Origin: Spirochaetaceae bacterium UBA5556
GTDB taxonomy: Bacteria > Spirochaetota > Spirochaetia > Treponematales > Rectinemataceae
Assembly: GCA_002425765.1 (NCBI GenBank)
Contig: DIMW01000009.1
Location: 1-59,138, forward strand
DNA: 59,138 nt
Direction of reading: 5' to 3'
The translations under genes were made by a program, and so were the position numbers. Below, piece by piece: positions 1 to 8,203 of this stretch; position 1 is the first letter of the stretch; the number at the start of each line of letters is the position of its first letter. The notes beneath the pieces are model-generated. The model was not told where the DNA came from, searched no databases, and was given only the letters and a program-made list of their open reading frames with translations.

Positions 1-219
1 CTTTCGCACTTCAAACTTGAATGGGCTCTTCCTTTGAGTACTTTTCTTTAATTTGCAATGACTTATTCGCATATCTTAAGTGTATCATAGAGCCTTATCT
101 AATACAGCCCCAAGATTAAATGATTTCAAGCTCTTCCCTTATCAAGGTATATGCTTTTCAATTGCCGGTTCAGTAATATCTCCATTGAATAACCTCAGTC
201 CCAAAATTTGCCAAGCCGC

Positions 220-972
220 TCATGATTTTTTATTTTTAACGGCCAGCACCTCCGCAAGGGTTGCAATGGCTATCTCCTCTGGCGATTGCGCCCCGATATC
301 AAATCCAATCGGTGCATGGACAGCCTTGAGCCGGGCTTCTGGGGCACCGTCTCTTCTCAGTTTTTCCCACACCGCGCCAATCCTGTTTCTTGAACCAAGC
401 ATGCCGCAATATGCCCAGGGCTTATTCAAGCAATACCGAACGGCACGGTCATCATCTGCCTGAAAAGCTATGACGACATAACAGGATTCATCGAACGAAA
501 TGAGGGACAGCGCTTTCAGTAGGTCCGATTCACAGACAATCGAATCGGCCATGGGAAATCTCTGCTTGTTCGCGAGATCGGCTCGTTCATCAACAATGAT
601 GATTCTAAAATCGAGATTGGCGGCAAGTTTGGCAATTGCCAGCCCTGTTTCGCTCGCCCCAATAATCACCAGCGCTGGGGCAGGCTCGACTCGCTCGATG
701 AAAATTTTCAAAGATTGGAGTATTGAAACGGAATTGTCTTTCTTACCATAAAGACATTCGCGCAATTTTCTCATTACTTCTTCATCAAGGGTATCATTGC
801 CTGTAGTGCCGAAAACTCGGCCATCAGCGGTTAAGATAATTTTGCTGCCAATCTGGGCTACTGGAAAAGCTCCATTTATTAAAGAGGAAGACTCAGCCGC
901 GATGGTTGCGACCGCAAACCTCTGTCCCTCCGCGATTAGTTTCTGTTTAATCTTAAAAAGATCGAGACTCAT
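220..972 (-). CDS. XdhC/CoxI family protein
   Basis: This protein of about 250 residues matches the XdhC/CoxI family, which assists insertion or sulfuration of the molybdenum cofactor in xanthine dehydrogenase-type hydroxylases. The N-terminal part has the family's nucleophile-like region (ADGRVFGTTGNDTLDEEV), and the C-terminal half is a Rossmann-like domain opening with VIIGASETG near residue 105 and closing with the typical LAEVLAVK tail. I chose the ATG at 972, preceded by AGAGGA, over a TTG nine codons upstream. No xanthine dehydrogenase or molybdopterin gene lies nearby, so the partner enzyme must be elsewhere or absent. Family assignment is fairly sure; the substrate enzyme is unknown. 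Confidence 0.8.
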   Translation of the reverse strand: MSLDLFKIKQKLIAEGQRFAVATIAAESSSLINGAFPVAQIGSKIILTADGRVFGTTGNDTLDEEVMRKLRECLYGKKDNSVSILQSLKIFIERVEPAPALVIIGASETGLAIAKLAANLDFRIIIVDERADLANKQRFPMADSIVCESDLLKALSLISFDESCYVVIAFQADDDRAVRYCLNKPWAYCGMLGSRNRIGAVWEKLRRDGAPEARLKAVHAPIGFDIGAQSPEEIAIATLAEVLAVKNKKS

Positions 973-1080
973 CCTAATTTCCTCTTGGGCACCATTCAAA
1001 GATTCTATTCATTTAAGCACATGTAGGCTATAATAAAAGTGACGGTTTTTATTTTTCTTTCAATTTTAGTTAACTGAGGT

Positions 1081-1204
1081 TCTTTCAAAAGTCGGACGAG
1101 TTTTGAAAGAACGACCTTTTATTGCGGCATTTGCGTACGGTTTCAACGAAACCGGAGCAAATGCAAAGCCAATTTCAGAAACAACAGACTTTTGAAATTG
1201 GCTC
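1081..1204. repeat. 124-bp triple-hairpin repeat, copy 1
   Basis: This sequence recurs at 29095-29218 with no gap and 15 mismatches in 124 bases (88% identity). It folds as three consecutive hairpins. Hairpin 1 is 1081-1110, with arms TCTTTCAAAA and TTTTGAAAGA. Hairpin 2 is 1127-1164, with GCATTTGC/GCAAATGC outside CGGTTTC/GAAACCG and a 3-nt loop. Hairpin 3 is 1167-1203, with AGCCAATTTC/GAAATTGGCT. It fills the space between xdhC and prs. It could be a non-autonomous mobile repeat or a structured RNA; no transposase is nearby. Confidence 0.85.
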
Positions 1205-1242
1205 AACTTCATTGAACTAATTCTATCGAGGGAAGGCTTCGC

Positions 1243-2589
1243 ATGAGCTATTCAGATCCGACCCATTTGGGGATTATCGCTTGCCCTGGCGCTGAAGTAT
1301 TCGCGAATCAAGTCATTCGGAAACTCTCCGGAATCTATAAACACCGCTTTGCCAGAAAGGCTCAGGCAATCGCCGGCCGTTATCATATCACGCCTGAACT
1401 TGTCATAAGAAAAATAAATTTCGCAAACGATTGCAATACAGGCATGCTTTTCCTGGCAGGCGATACCGACCATTATCGCCCGCCCCAATTTAAAATAAAC
1501 GTAAGGCACACTTTTTTTGCAAATGGTGAAATAAAAACCGAAATTCTCGAATCCATCAGGGGCAGAAATATCTATATTTTTCAGGATATCGAGAATCATC
1601 AGCCGGTCGCTTTCAATGATGGTACTGTCCACAAGGTGCTTTCTGTGAATGATCATATTTTTAACCTCTTTGTTGCCATCGATGCCGCGATGCAGGCTGG
1701 CGCGGCTGAAATCAACCTGGTGCTACCTATTTACCCCTATTCCAGACAGCACAAGAAGAAGGGTAGAGAAGGGCTGACGGCCGCACGTATAGGTAAAATG
1801 CTGGAGAGCCTTGGCGTCAATCGAATTATCACGCTTGATATCCACTCAAAAGAAATTGAGAACGCTTTTGACCGCCTGAGAATGGAAAATCTTCATGCCT
1901 CTTTTCAGATTATCGATAAGCTTATGTCCATCGTCGATCTTGCAAAAGAAGATGTGGTCGTGCTCGCTCCCGATACAGGAGCGGTCGATCGCAGTAAATT
2001 CTACGCGAATACGCTTCAGAAACCTTTAGCATTGCTTTATAAAGAAAGAGATTACTCGAAAGTTAGCCGAAACGCTGCCGAAACCAATATTAGCGAAATG
2101 CGCCTGCTCGGCAATGTCACCAATAAAATCGTATTCATGGCGGATGACATGATTGGTACAGGCGGAACTCTCATTAAAGCAATGAGATATCTCAAAGATC
2201 TCGGCGCGACAAAAGTAATTTGTGCGGTGAGTCTGCCGCTTTTTTCCGGGAATGCTATTGAAGACTTTGAAGCGGCTTACAAAGAAGGATTGTTTTATAG
2301 GATCATAGGAACAAATGCTATTTACCACAATGAATTACTCAAAAAGGAATGGTATATCCAAAGCGATGTAACCGGGCTTTTTGCACAAGTAATCAGCCTG
2401 CTTCATCATGACAGGTCCGTGAGTTCTCTTTTGGATAACCGAGATGTGGTGGCACGGCTCATTAAAAGAAAACTGGAAACCCCAACAAACCCAAAACCCC
2501 AAATGAATTCATCCCAGGAATCACGGAGAGACGGAAATTCAACCAACGATGATGATATTGTTCCCTATGGTGCGGCTGATACGCAATGA
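1243..2589 (+). CDS. prs: Ribose-phosphate pyrophosphokinase (PRPP synthetase)
   Basis: The enzyme makes 5-phosphoribosyl-1-pyrophosphate from ribose 5-phosphate and ATP for nucleotide, histidine and tryptophan synthesis in the cytoplasm. The PRPP-binding signature ADDMIGTGGTL lies near residues 300-310, and the metal/ATP region LPIYPYSRQHKKKGREGLTA is near residue 160. At 448 residues it is far longer than the usual 310-320; the extra length is in the first 100 residues and in a polar C-terminal tail of about 45 residues. The start has GGGAAGG a few bases upstream. The stop codon overlaps the start of the following HAD gene by 4 nt, so the two are probably translationally coupled. Confidence 0.92.
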   Translation: MSYSDPTHLGIIACPGAEVFANQVIRKLSGIYKHRFARKAQAIAGRYHITPELVIRKINFANDCNTGMLFLAGDTDHYRPPQFKINVRHTFFANGEIKTEILESIRGRNIYIFQDIENHQPVAFNDGTVHKVLSVNDHIFNLFVAIDAAMQAGAAEINLVLPIYPYSRQHKKKGREGLTAARIGKMLESLGVNRIITLDIHSKEIENAFDRLRMENLHASFQIIDKLMSIVDLAKEDVVVLAPDTGAVDRSKFYANTLQKPLALLYKERDYSKVSRNAAETNISEMRLLGNVTNKIVFMADDMIGTGGTLIKAMRYLKDLGATKVICAVSLPLFSGNAIEDFEAAYKEGLFYRIIGTNAIYHNELLKKEWYIQSDVTGLFAQVISLLHHDRSVSSLLDNRDVVARLIKRKLETPTNPKPQMNSSQESRRDGNSTNDDDIVPYGAADTQ

Positions 2590-3236
2590 AACTATTTCTC
2601 TCCTATCCTTTGAACCGGAAGGGGACCCTTGTCTTTGATCTTGATGGAACACTCTATGACAATCCTGCGTATATCAGATTTCAAGAGGAAAGCCAGATAA
2701 AGAAACTCGCTGAGTTCTTGCATCTCTCGTATGATGATACTTACTCGTGCGTGAGACAGATACGACAATTAAGGGAAAACAGCCATTTGCCCCCCACGAG
2801 TCTGGCCAATATTTTCAAAGAACGAGGGGTCCCCTTTGATCTCATAATTAAGTGGAGGATACACGAATTCCATCCATCAGACTGGCTCTCACACGATGCT
2901 CTATTATTTGACTCTCTTGCTTCGCTGAAGGCCTCGTATGTTTTAGGAATAATCACCAATAATCCTCATGCGGTTGCTGAAGAAAGTGTAAAAGCCTTAG
3001 GGGTATCCAACTTATTCAATATCATTATTGCTCTTGATGATACACATAGATCAAAACCCGACCCTTTGCCCTTTAAAGCTTTACTAAAAAAGACGAAGGC
3101 GGAACCAAGAGATTGTTTTGTTGTCGGAGACAGATACAGCATCGATATTGAACCCGCCTTAGCCGAGGGAATGAACGGCATACTGGTAGACAGTGTAAAA
3201 GATGTCTACTCTTTGCCGCAAATCTTGCTGCCCTGA
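2586..3236 (+). CDS. HAD-superfamily hydrolase (putative nucleotidase/phosphatase)
   Basis: This is a 216-residue haloacid dehalogenase-type phosphatase. Motif I is FDLDGTLYDN (nucleophile Asp18), motif II is IITNNP, the motif III lysine is in RSKPDP, and motif IV is VVGDRYSIDIEPA. The cap is a small helical domain, as in pyrimidine 5'-nucleotidase/phosphoglycolate-type members. It overlaps the end of prs by 4 nt (ATGA), which suggests a role in nucleotide or sugar-phosphate turnover beside PRPP synthesis. The specific substrate cannot be read from the sequence. Confidence 0.8.
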   Translation: MKLFLSYPLNRKGTLVFDLDGTLYDNPAYIRFQEESQIKKLAEFLHLSYDDTYSCVRQIRQLRENSHLPPTSLANIFKERGVPFDLIIKWRIHEFHPSDWLSHDALLFDSLASLKASYVLGIITNNPHAVAEESVKALGVSNLFNIIIALDDTHRSKPDPLPFKALLKKTKAEPRDCFVVGDRYSIDIEPALAEGMNGILVDSVKDVYSLPQILLP

Positions 3237-3251
3237 TTTGTCGGCGACTTT

Positions 3252-4274
3252 TTATCTCTGAACCCGCCCCGAAGAGTCCCCGCCCAGGAGTTTTTCGACT
3301 TCTCCTTTTTCAACGAGGGCGAAATCTCCCTGAATAGAATGTTTGAGGCAAGAAAGCGCAACCGCATATTCCAGAGCCGCGCCGACGTCTTTCAGCGTAG
3401 ACAGGCCATATATCAAACCGGCGGAGAAACTGTCTCCCGCCCCGACTCTGTCGACGATATCCGCGATATGGTATGTACGCGACACGAACCTCTCTTCCCG
3501 CAGAACCACCATCCCGGACCAATCGTTGCTATCGGCCGAAAAACTCTCGCGCAGCGTGACGGCCGCCATTTTCGCCTTCGGATAACGCCGTAGGGCTCTC
3601 TCGCACATCGCCTGGTACGCGTCGATGTCGATCTTTCCGCCGACAGCCGAAGGACCCTCTATCCCCAGGGATTTCTGATAATCCTCTTCATTTCCTATAA
3701 GGATGTCCGCGTATTGGGCTATTTCGGACATCACAACCCGAGCCTCTACGCCGTAATTCCAGAGCTTAGCTCTATAATTCAAGTCGAACGAAACGGTGAG
3801 CCCCTTCTCGGTTGCCATACGCGCAGCTTTGACGGTCTCATCGGCGCAATTTTTTGATAAGGCCGGAGTGATGCCAGAGACATGGAACCAGGTCTGATCC
3901 TTCAGAGACTCTCGCCAATCAATATCGCCGGGAAGTATCTTCCACAGCGCGGAATTTTCTCTATCGTAGATTACATTGCTTGGGCGCTGATTCGCTCCAT
4001 TTTCAAAGAAATATATTCCCATCCTGCCTTTCTTGAACTTGATTGCAGAGACATCGACTCCATGAAAGCTGAGTTCCCTAAGGCACTCTCTCCCTATCTG
4101 ATTTTCCGGCAGAACAGTGATAAAGCGCGCGGGAAGGCCCAATCTCGAAAGTGCGACAGCGACATTCCCCTCGCTTCCGCCGAATGTCGCCTCAAAGGAT
4201 GGCGTCTGAAGCAGCCTTTCCTGACCTGGGGACTTCAACCTAAGCATTATCTCGCCAAATGTCGCTATGCTCAT
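3252..4274 (-). CDS. kdgK: 2-dehydro-3-deoxygluconate kinase (PfkB family)
   Basis: The protein phosphorylates 2-keto-3-deoxygluconate to KDPG, the substrate of the aldolase encoded just upstream. It is 340 residues long, normal for the family. The N-terminal PfkB signature contains FGGSEGNVAVALSRLG, and the C-terminal ATP/catalytic signature is DIVDRVGAGDSFSAG with the catalytic Asp in GAGDSF. GGAGAA precedes the ATG. It is the last gene of the minus-strand operon kduI-kduD-eda-kdgK, 14 nt after eda, and converges with the HAD gene. Context and length favour KDG kinase over other sugar kinases. Confidence 0.88.
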   Translation of the reverse strand: MSIATFGEIMLRLKSPGQERLLQTPSFEATFGGSEGNVAVALSRLGLPARFITVLPENQIGRECLRELSFHGVDVSAIKFKKGRMGIYFFENGANQRPSNVIYDRENSALWKILPGDIDWRESLKDQTWFHVSGITPALSKNCADETVKAARMATEKGLTVSFDLNYRAKLWNYGVEARVVMSEIAQYADILIGNEEDYQKSLGIEGPSAVGGKIDIDAYQAMCERALRRYPKAKMAAVTLRESFSADSNDWSGMVVLREERFVSRTYHIADIVDRVGAGDSFSAGLIYGLSTLKDVGAALEYAVALSCLKHSIQGDFALVEKGEVEKLLGGDSSGRVQR

Positions 4275-4288
4275 TTCTGTTCTCCTTT

Positions 4289-5155
4289 CTACTCAATAAG
4301 ATGAATGTGCGTCTCTATTCCAGGAATATCGATGCTTGCCCCTATCAAGCTCTGTCCCTTCATGATTTCTGAACCGGGAATTACGGAAGCCCCTAAGGGT
4401 GAAAGCATGGCCAGCGTCCTCTTCAATGAAGGTGTACGTACCTCAATGAAACCTCGGTCTCTCTTTACTTCGCCAGACGACCCAGAAGAAGCTCTTGAAC
4501 CTTCGTTTCCCCGGGCTATCGGCAAAAATCCCATCATCGTCCGTCGCGCTGACTTGATGAGCCTTTCAATCTCATCAAATTTCCCTGCTTCAATAAGCTC
4601 GGTCGAAACGATCCAGGACCCTCCACAAGCCAGTACGTTTTTTAAAGCGAGGTATTCTTGAATATTGTCTTCCTGAATGCCACCCGTCGGGATGAACGAA
4701 ACTTGCTGATAGACCGATTTGAGCGCATTAAGCGCCTTTACTCCACCGGATACTTCGGCGGGAAAAAATTTCAGAGTGGTAAGGCCCATCGACATGGCTT
4801 GCTCGATAAGTGAGGGATTATTGACACCAGGAAACACCGGTACTCCTCTTTCCAAACAATATTCACCTATTGACGGGTTAAAGCCAGGCGCAACAATGAA
4901 CTGTGCTCCTGCCGAGAGGGCGGCATTTACCTCTTCTTTTGTGGTTACCGTTCCGGCTCCCACGGTAATGTCTTTATGGGACGATGCGATTTTCTCTATG
5001 ACTTGAGGCGCTGCCTTCGTCCTAAAGGTAATCTCTGCAACAGACAACCCTCCGGCACAAAGCGCATCTGCAAGATCATCGGCCATTTTCACCGATTCGA
5101 TTTTTATTACAGGAATAAGTCCGGCTTCATAGAAAAGTTCTTTTAAATCTTTCAT
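4289..5155 (-). CDS. eda: KDPG/KHG aldolase with C-terminal extension
   Basis: This class I aldolase splits 2-keto-3-deoxy-6-phosphogluconate into pyruvate and glyceraldehyde 3-phosphate. The barrel covers residues 1-207: EITFRT near residue 41, GAGTVTT near 67, the Schiff-base lysine in TTLKFFPAE at residue 129, and the phosphate loop PTGGI near 156. The protein then continues for about 80 residues that ordinary Eda (about 205-215 residues) lacks. That extension contains a glycine/serine-rich linker followed by RGFIEVRTPSLKR and ends in ETHIHLIE; it resembles the half of a VOC/glyoxalase-like domain fused to Eda in some anaerobes, but I cannot confirm this. AAGGAG precedes the ATG. Confidence 0.9.
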   Translation of the reverse strand: MKDLKELFYEAGLIPVIKIESVKMADDLADALCAGGLSVAEITFRTKAAPQVIEKIASSHKDITVGAGTVTTKEEVNAALSAGAQFIVAPGFNPSIGEYCLERGVPVFPGVNNPSLIEQAMSMGLTTLKFFPAEVSGGVKALNALKSVYQQVSFIPTGGIQEDNIQEYLALKNVLACGGSWIVSTELIEAGKFDEIERLIKSARRTMMGFLPIARGNEGSRASSGSSGEVKRDRGFIEVRTPSLKRTLAMLSPLGASVIPGSEIMKGQSLIGASIDIPGIETHIHLIE

Positions 5156-5172
5156 TTAAACAGACTCCTTCA

Positions 5173-5934
5173 TTATCTGGCGAGCCAGCCGCCATCGACC
5201 GCGATCGTAAATCCATTCACATAACTGCTCGCCTCTGAAGCAAGAAAAACCGCGGCTCCCTGCACATCTTCCGGCGTCCCCCAGCGCCCCGCCGGGATCC
5301 TTCCTAATATTTCTTCAGAACGGACCGCGTCGGCCCTCAATGCCGCCGTATTGCTCGTGGCCATATACCCAGGCGCTATCGCGTTCACATTGATCCCGTA
5401 CTTGGCCCATTCGTTCGCCATCAGCCTCGTGATTCCCATCACCGCGCTCTTCGACGCCGTATATGACGGTATCCGGATGCCCCCCTGGAACGAAAGCATC
5501 GATGCGATACTGATAATTTTCCCTCCACTTTTCTGCGCTATATATCGCCGCGCCACGGCCTGACTGAAGAAAAACACTGTCTTTGCGTTGATGGCCATCA
5601 CGTCGTCCCAGTTTTTCTCGGTAAACTCGATCGCATCCTGGCGTCGAATAATCCCCGCATTGTTTACCAGAACATCCACATGGCCAAAGCGCGCCACAGC
5701 CTTTTCAACAATCCCTTCGATGGGCGCTACGGTCATCAGGTCCGCCACGACTTCTTCATACTTCCGTCCGGCCTTCTCGACCGCCTTCCGGGTCTCCTCC
5801 GATGTTACATAATCGACTCCGACAATATCCGCGCCGGCTTCCGCCAGGCCTATACTCATCCCCTGGCCCAACCCTGTCGAGCTCCCCGTCACGATCGCCA
5901 CTTTTCCGTCAAGCCTGAATTTATCCGATATCAT
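5173..5934 (-). CDS. kduD: 2-dehydro-3-deoxy-D-gluconate 5-dehydrogenase (SDR)
   Basis: This 253-residue short-chain dehydrogenase is the step of pectin/uronate breakdown that converts 2,5-diketo-3-deoxygluconate to 2-keto-3-deoxygluconate. The cofactor loop TGSSTGLGQG lies at residues 17-26, NNAG at 91-94, and the catalytic triad is Ser145, Tyr158 and Lys162. The reading frame is open upstream for 44 more codons, but the ATG at 5934 has AAGGAG at good spacing and the protein aligns with KduD from there. It lies between kduI and eda in one operon, which fixes its role among the many similar SDR enzymes. Confidence 0.88.
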   Translation of the reverse strand: MISDKFRLDGKVAIVTGSSTGLGQGMSIGLAEAGADIVGVDYVTSEETRKAVEKAGRKYEEVVADLMTVAPIEGIVEKAVARFGHVDVLVNNAGIIRRQDAIEFTEKNWDDVMAINAKTVFFFSQAVARRYIAQKSGGKIISIASMLSFQGGIRIPSYTASKSAVMGITRLMANEWAKYGINVNAIAPGYMATSNTAALRADAVRSEEILGRIPAGRWGTPEDVQGAAVFLASEASSYVNGFTIAVDGGWLAR

Positions 5935-5968
5935 GTTCTTCTCCTTATCTCTTTTCGCGAATCTGTCA

Positions 5969-6799
5969 TCAACGAAGCCCGGACATCGGGACGTTGTCCA
6001 TATCGCCGAATGTCTGATTCTCTCCCGCCATTCCCCAGATAAACGTATATCTCCCTGTCCCGACACCTGAATGGACTGACCAGCTTGGGCTGATCACCGC
6101 CTGTTCATTCCTCACCACGATATGGCGCGTCTCGTCCGGCTTTCCCATAAAATGGAACACCACGCGGTCTTCGGGCATATCGAAATACAGGTACACTTCC
6201 ATCCGCCGCTCGTGCGTGTGCGCAGGCATCGTATTCCATACGCTCCCTTCGGAAAACGTCGTCACACCCATCACAAGCTGACAGGTTTCAAGCACGGCCG
6301 GGTGAATATATTGATTGATCACCCGCTTATTGCATTCCGCTTCACTTCCCAGCGCCACATGCTTCGCCTGTTCGAACGTCACAAGTCTCGTCGGACATGC
6401 CCGATGCGCCGGAGCGCTGTTGAAATAGAATTTCGCCGGCTCCCCGGGATCTTTGCTCGAAAACTTCACCTCTTCCGAACCCATCGAGACATAAAAACCA
6501 TCCCGAGGGCCGATGTCATAGCGGGCACCATCCACCTCGATCGCCCCCGCTCCCCCGATATTGATCACTCCCATCTCCCGCCGTTCAAGAAAAAACTCCG
6601 TCCCCAATTCCTTGCTGACGGGCAGAGAGAGAGGGACGGAGGTTGGGACAATGCCGCCCACAATCATTCGGTCTACGTGAGAATAGACCATGTTCAATTC
6701 CCGAGGGACGAAAAGCTTCTCGATCAAGAAGGCTTTTCGCAGTTCTTCGGTGCCCATCACCTTTGCGCAATCAGAGTTCACATATTCCCGTGTTTCCAT
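5969..6799 (-). CDS. kduI: 5-keto-4-deoxyuronate isomerase
   Basis: The enzyme isomerises 5-keto-4-deoxyuronate, the product of oligogalacturonide lyase action, to 2,5-diketo-3-deoxygluconate. It is 276 residues long, essentially the length of E. coli KduI, and keeps the zinc ligands: His194 and His196 in PAHTHERR, Glu201 in MEVYLYF and His243 in SWSVHSG. GAGGGAG precedes the ATG. It is the first gene of the minus-strand operon kduI-kduD-eda-kdgK; the promoter and operator-like dyad upstream separate it from the divergent regulator. No pectate lyase or uptake system is visible in the window. Confidence 0.93.
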   Translation of the reverse strand: METREYVNSDCAKVMGTEELRKAFLIEKLFVPRELNMVYSHVDRMIVGGIVPTSVPLSLPVSKELGTEFFLERREMGVINIGGAGAIEVDGARYDIGPRDGFYVSMGSEEVKFSSKDPGEPAKFYFNSAPAHRACPTRLVTFEQAKHVALGSEAECNKRVINQYIHPAVLETCQLVMGVTTFSEGSVWNTMPAHTHERRMEVYLYFDMPEDRVVFHFMGKPDETRHIVVRNEQAVISPSWSVHSGVGTGRYTFIWGMAGENQTFGDMDNVPMSGLR

Positions 6800-6873
6800 A
6801 ATGCTCCCTCACAAGTATCCTATTCGGAAATTCCCTCATCATGAGGGGAAATACCTTGTCGATTTGTTTTTCA

Positions 6874-6896
6874 TTACAAATTGTTCCACAATGTAA
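6874..6896. promoter_or_regulatory. Putative KdgR/IclR operator dyad
   Basis: An imperfect inverted repeat, TTACA (6874-6878), TTGT-TCC-ACAA (6881-6891) and TGTAA (6892-6896), lies just downstream of the -10 of the kduI promoter, about +7 to +29 relative to the inferred start. Its position between kduI and the divergent IclR-family gene suggests the regulator binds here and represses the uronate operon. Binding is inferred. Confidence 0.5.
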
Positions 6897-6909
6897 AATC
6901 ATATTCCAT

Positions 6910-6937
6910 ATAATAGCTTGCACCCGTATAAAGTCAA
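6910..6937 (-). promoter_or_regulatory. kduI operon promoter (sigma-70 type)
   Basis: On the minus strand TTGACT (6932-6937) and TATTAT (6910-6915) are separated by 16 bp, a good housekeeping-type match, and point toward kduI. Confidence 0.65.
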
Positions 6938-6987
6938 TAGTAAACTTATATTTCTGAATTCTATATACTATGGTCCAGGAGGGCTTT

Positions 6988-7758
6988 ATGGCCGACATCA
7001 AGGTACAGTCACTCGATCGGACCTTCAACATCCTCGAAGTTCTCGCCCACGAACCCAATGGGCTGACGCTCGCCGAAGTCTCCGACAGAGTGGGGCTGCC
7101 CCGGAGCACGACTTTCCGCCTGCTCGCCGTGCTTCTTCAGCGCGATTACGCGCGCAAAGCCCCCGATACAAACCGCTATCGGCTGGGGCCTGGATTCATC
7201 GAGCTGTCGAGCAATTATCTCAACAGCCTCGAACTTAAAACGGAATCGGCTCCCTTCATGCGCGAACTTGCCTCTTCATTGGGAACAATCGTATTCCTCG
7301 CGCGGCGACAAGGTAACATGATGGTCTATATCGACAAGCAGGACCAATTCACGAGCCTGCGGAAATACGCCATCATTGGCGAACAACGGCCTATTTATTG
7401 TACTTCTCTCGGCAAAGCACTCATATTGGATATGAGCGACGAGGAAATCCGCATTCTTTTTTCGGATACGGTATTCCAGAAATTTGGGCCCCATACACAT
7501 GCTGACGTTGGTTCGCTCATCGAAGACGTTCACCATTGTAAGGCGAGAGGATGGACTCACGATAACGAGGAAGCCGAGCCCGGAGTGAACTGCGTGGCGG
7601 CTCCCATCCGCGATTATCGAGGTCAAATCATCTCTTCGATCAGCACGTCATGGGCTCTCGAGTCCCGGCCGGAACTCGAGCCGGGAAAAGTCGCCGTTTA
7701 TGTTACGAAGGCAGCCGGGGCGATCTCCGCCGCCATGGGATTCCCTGGAAAGGAATAA
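6988..7758 (+). CDS. IclR-family transcriptional regulator (KdgR-like)
   Basis: The 256-residue protein has the IclR layout: an N-terminal winged helix-turn-helix (LTLAEVSDRVGLPRSTTFRLL, about residues 28-48) followed by a ligand-binding domain with GTIVFLARRQGNMMVYI and the C-terminal CVAAPIRDYRGQIISSIS segment. It is divergent from kduI-kduD-eda-kdgK, so it is most likely the uronate-pathway regulator, probably sensing KDG as KdgR does in enterobacteria. I chose the ATG at 6988, preceded by AGGAGGG, over an ATG six codons upstream. A strong terminator follows immediately. Confidence 0.88.
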   Translation: MADIKVQSLDRTFNILEVLAHEPNGLTLAEVSDRVGLPRSTTFRLLAVLLQRDYARKAPDTNRYRLGPGFIELSSNYLNSLELKTESAPFMRELASSLGTIVFLARRQGNMMVYIDKQDQFTSLRKYAIIGEQRPIYCTSLGKALILDMSDEEIRILFSDTVFQKFGPHTHADVGSLIEDVHHCKARGWTHDNEEAEPGVNCVAAPIRDYRGQIISSISTSWALESRPELEPGKVAVYVTKAAGAISAAMGFPGKE

Positions 7759-7799
7759 AAAACCGCCCGCGATCTTCTTTTGAAGTGCGGGCGGTTTTT
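7757..7799. terminator. Bidirectional intrinsic terminator
   Basis: A GC-rich stem (CCGCCCGC with GCGGGCGG at 7787-7794) is followed by TTTTT and preceded by an A run, so it can end transcription of kdgR on the plus strand and of the convergent NifU-domain gene on the minus strand. Confidence 0.88.
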
Positions 7800-7833
7800 C
7801 CATACGCAGCGATGTATTACTGTACGCGAAGCA

Positions 7834-8058
7834 TCAGTCTTGCTGCACCTCTTTCACTTGGGGCACTGCTTTCTTGAGATACCCCTCCACGCCCTGCTTG
7901 AGCGTCATGATGGAATAAGGACATGAACCGCAGGCTCCGGTGAGCCTGACCTTGACTACACCATCCTCGCTCACGGACACAAGTTCTATATCTCCACCAT
8001 CCGCCCTCAAAGATGGACGCACATTTTCTATCGCAGATTTCACTTCTTCAAAAAGCAT
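7834..8058 (-). CDS. NifU C-terminal-domain Fe-S scaffold protein
   Basis: This 74-residue protein consists of a single NifU C-terminal (Nfu) domain. It has the signature VRPSLRADGGDIELV and the iron-sulfur cysteines Cys43 and Cys46 in GACGSCP. Such proteins carry or deliver a [4Fe-4S] cluster to target enzymes. The start has AGGAGA upstream. It stands alone, convergent with the kdgR gene and divergent from parA; no other Isc or Suf genes are in the window. Confidence 0.9.
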   Translation of the reverse strand: MLFEEVKSAIENVRPSLRADGGDIELVSVSEDGVVKVRLTGACGSCPYSIMTLKQGVEGYLKKAVPQVKEVQQD

Positions 8059-8203
8059 CGTTATCTCCTATATTGGAATTAAATTACCGATCCACAGCGC
8101 GAGGGTCAAGAAGGTACCCCCTCTTCTCACTATTTCCGCAACGCCTGTATAGCTGAATCTTTCTCAATATGTTAAAATCAGCTCAATACGTCGGGAAGGC
8201 AGC

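Noticed and set aside
1..219. A gene at the left window edge
   Set aside because: Only frames of about 20-25 codons without ribosome sites are found on the minus strand, and the plus-strand frame beginning at 80 overlaps xdhC antisense.
1029..1034. TATAAT between xdhC and prs as the prs promoter
   Set aside because: The hexamer is perfect but no acceptable -35 lies at 16-18 bp on either strand, and the 124-bp repeat separates it from prs; I left it unassigned.
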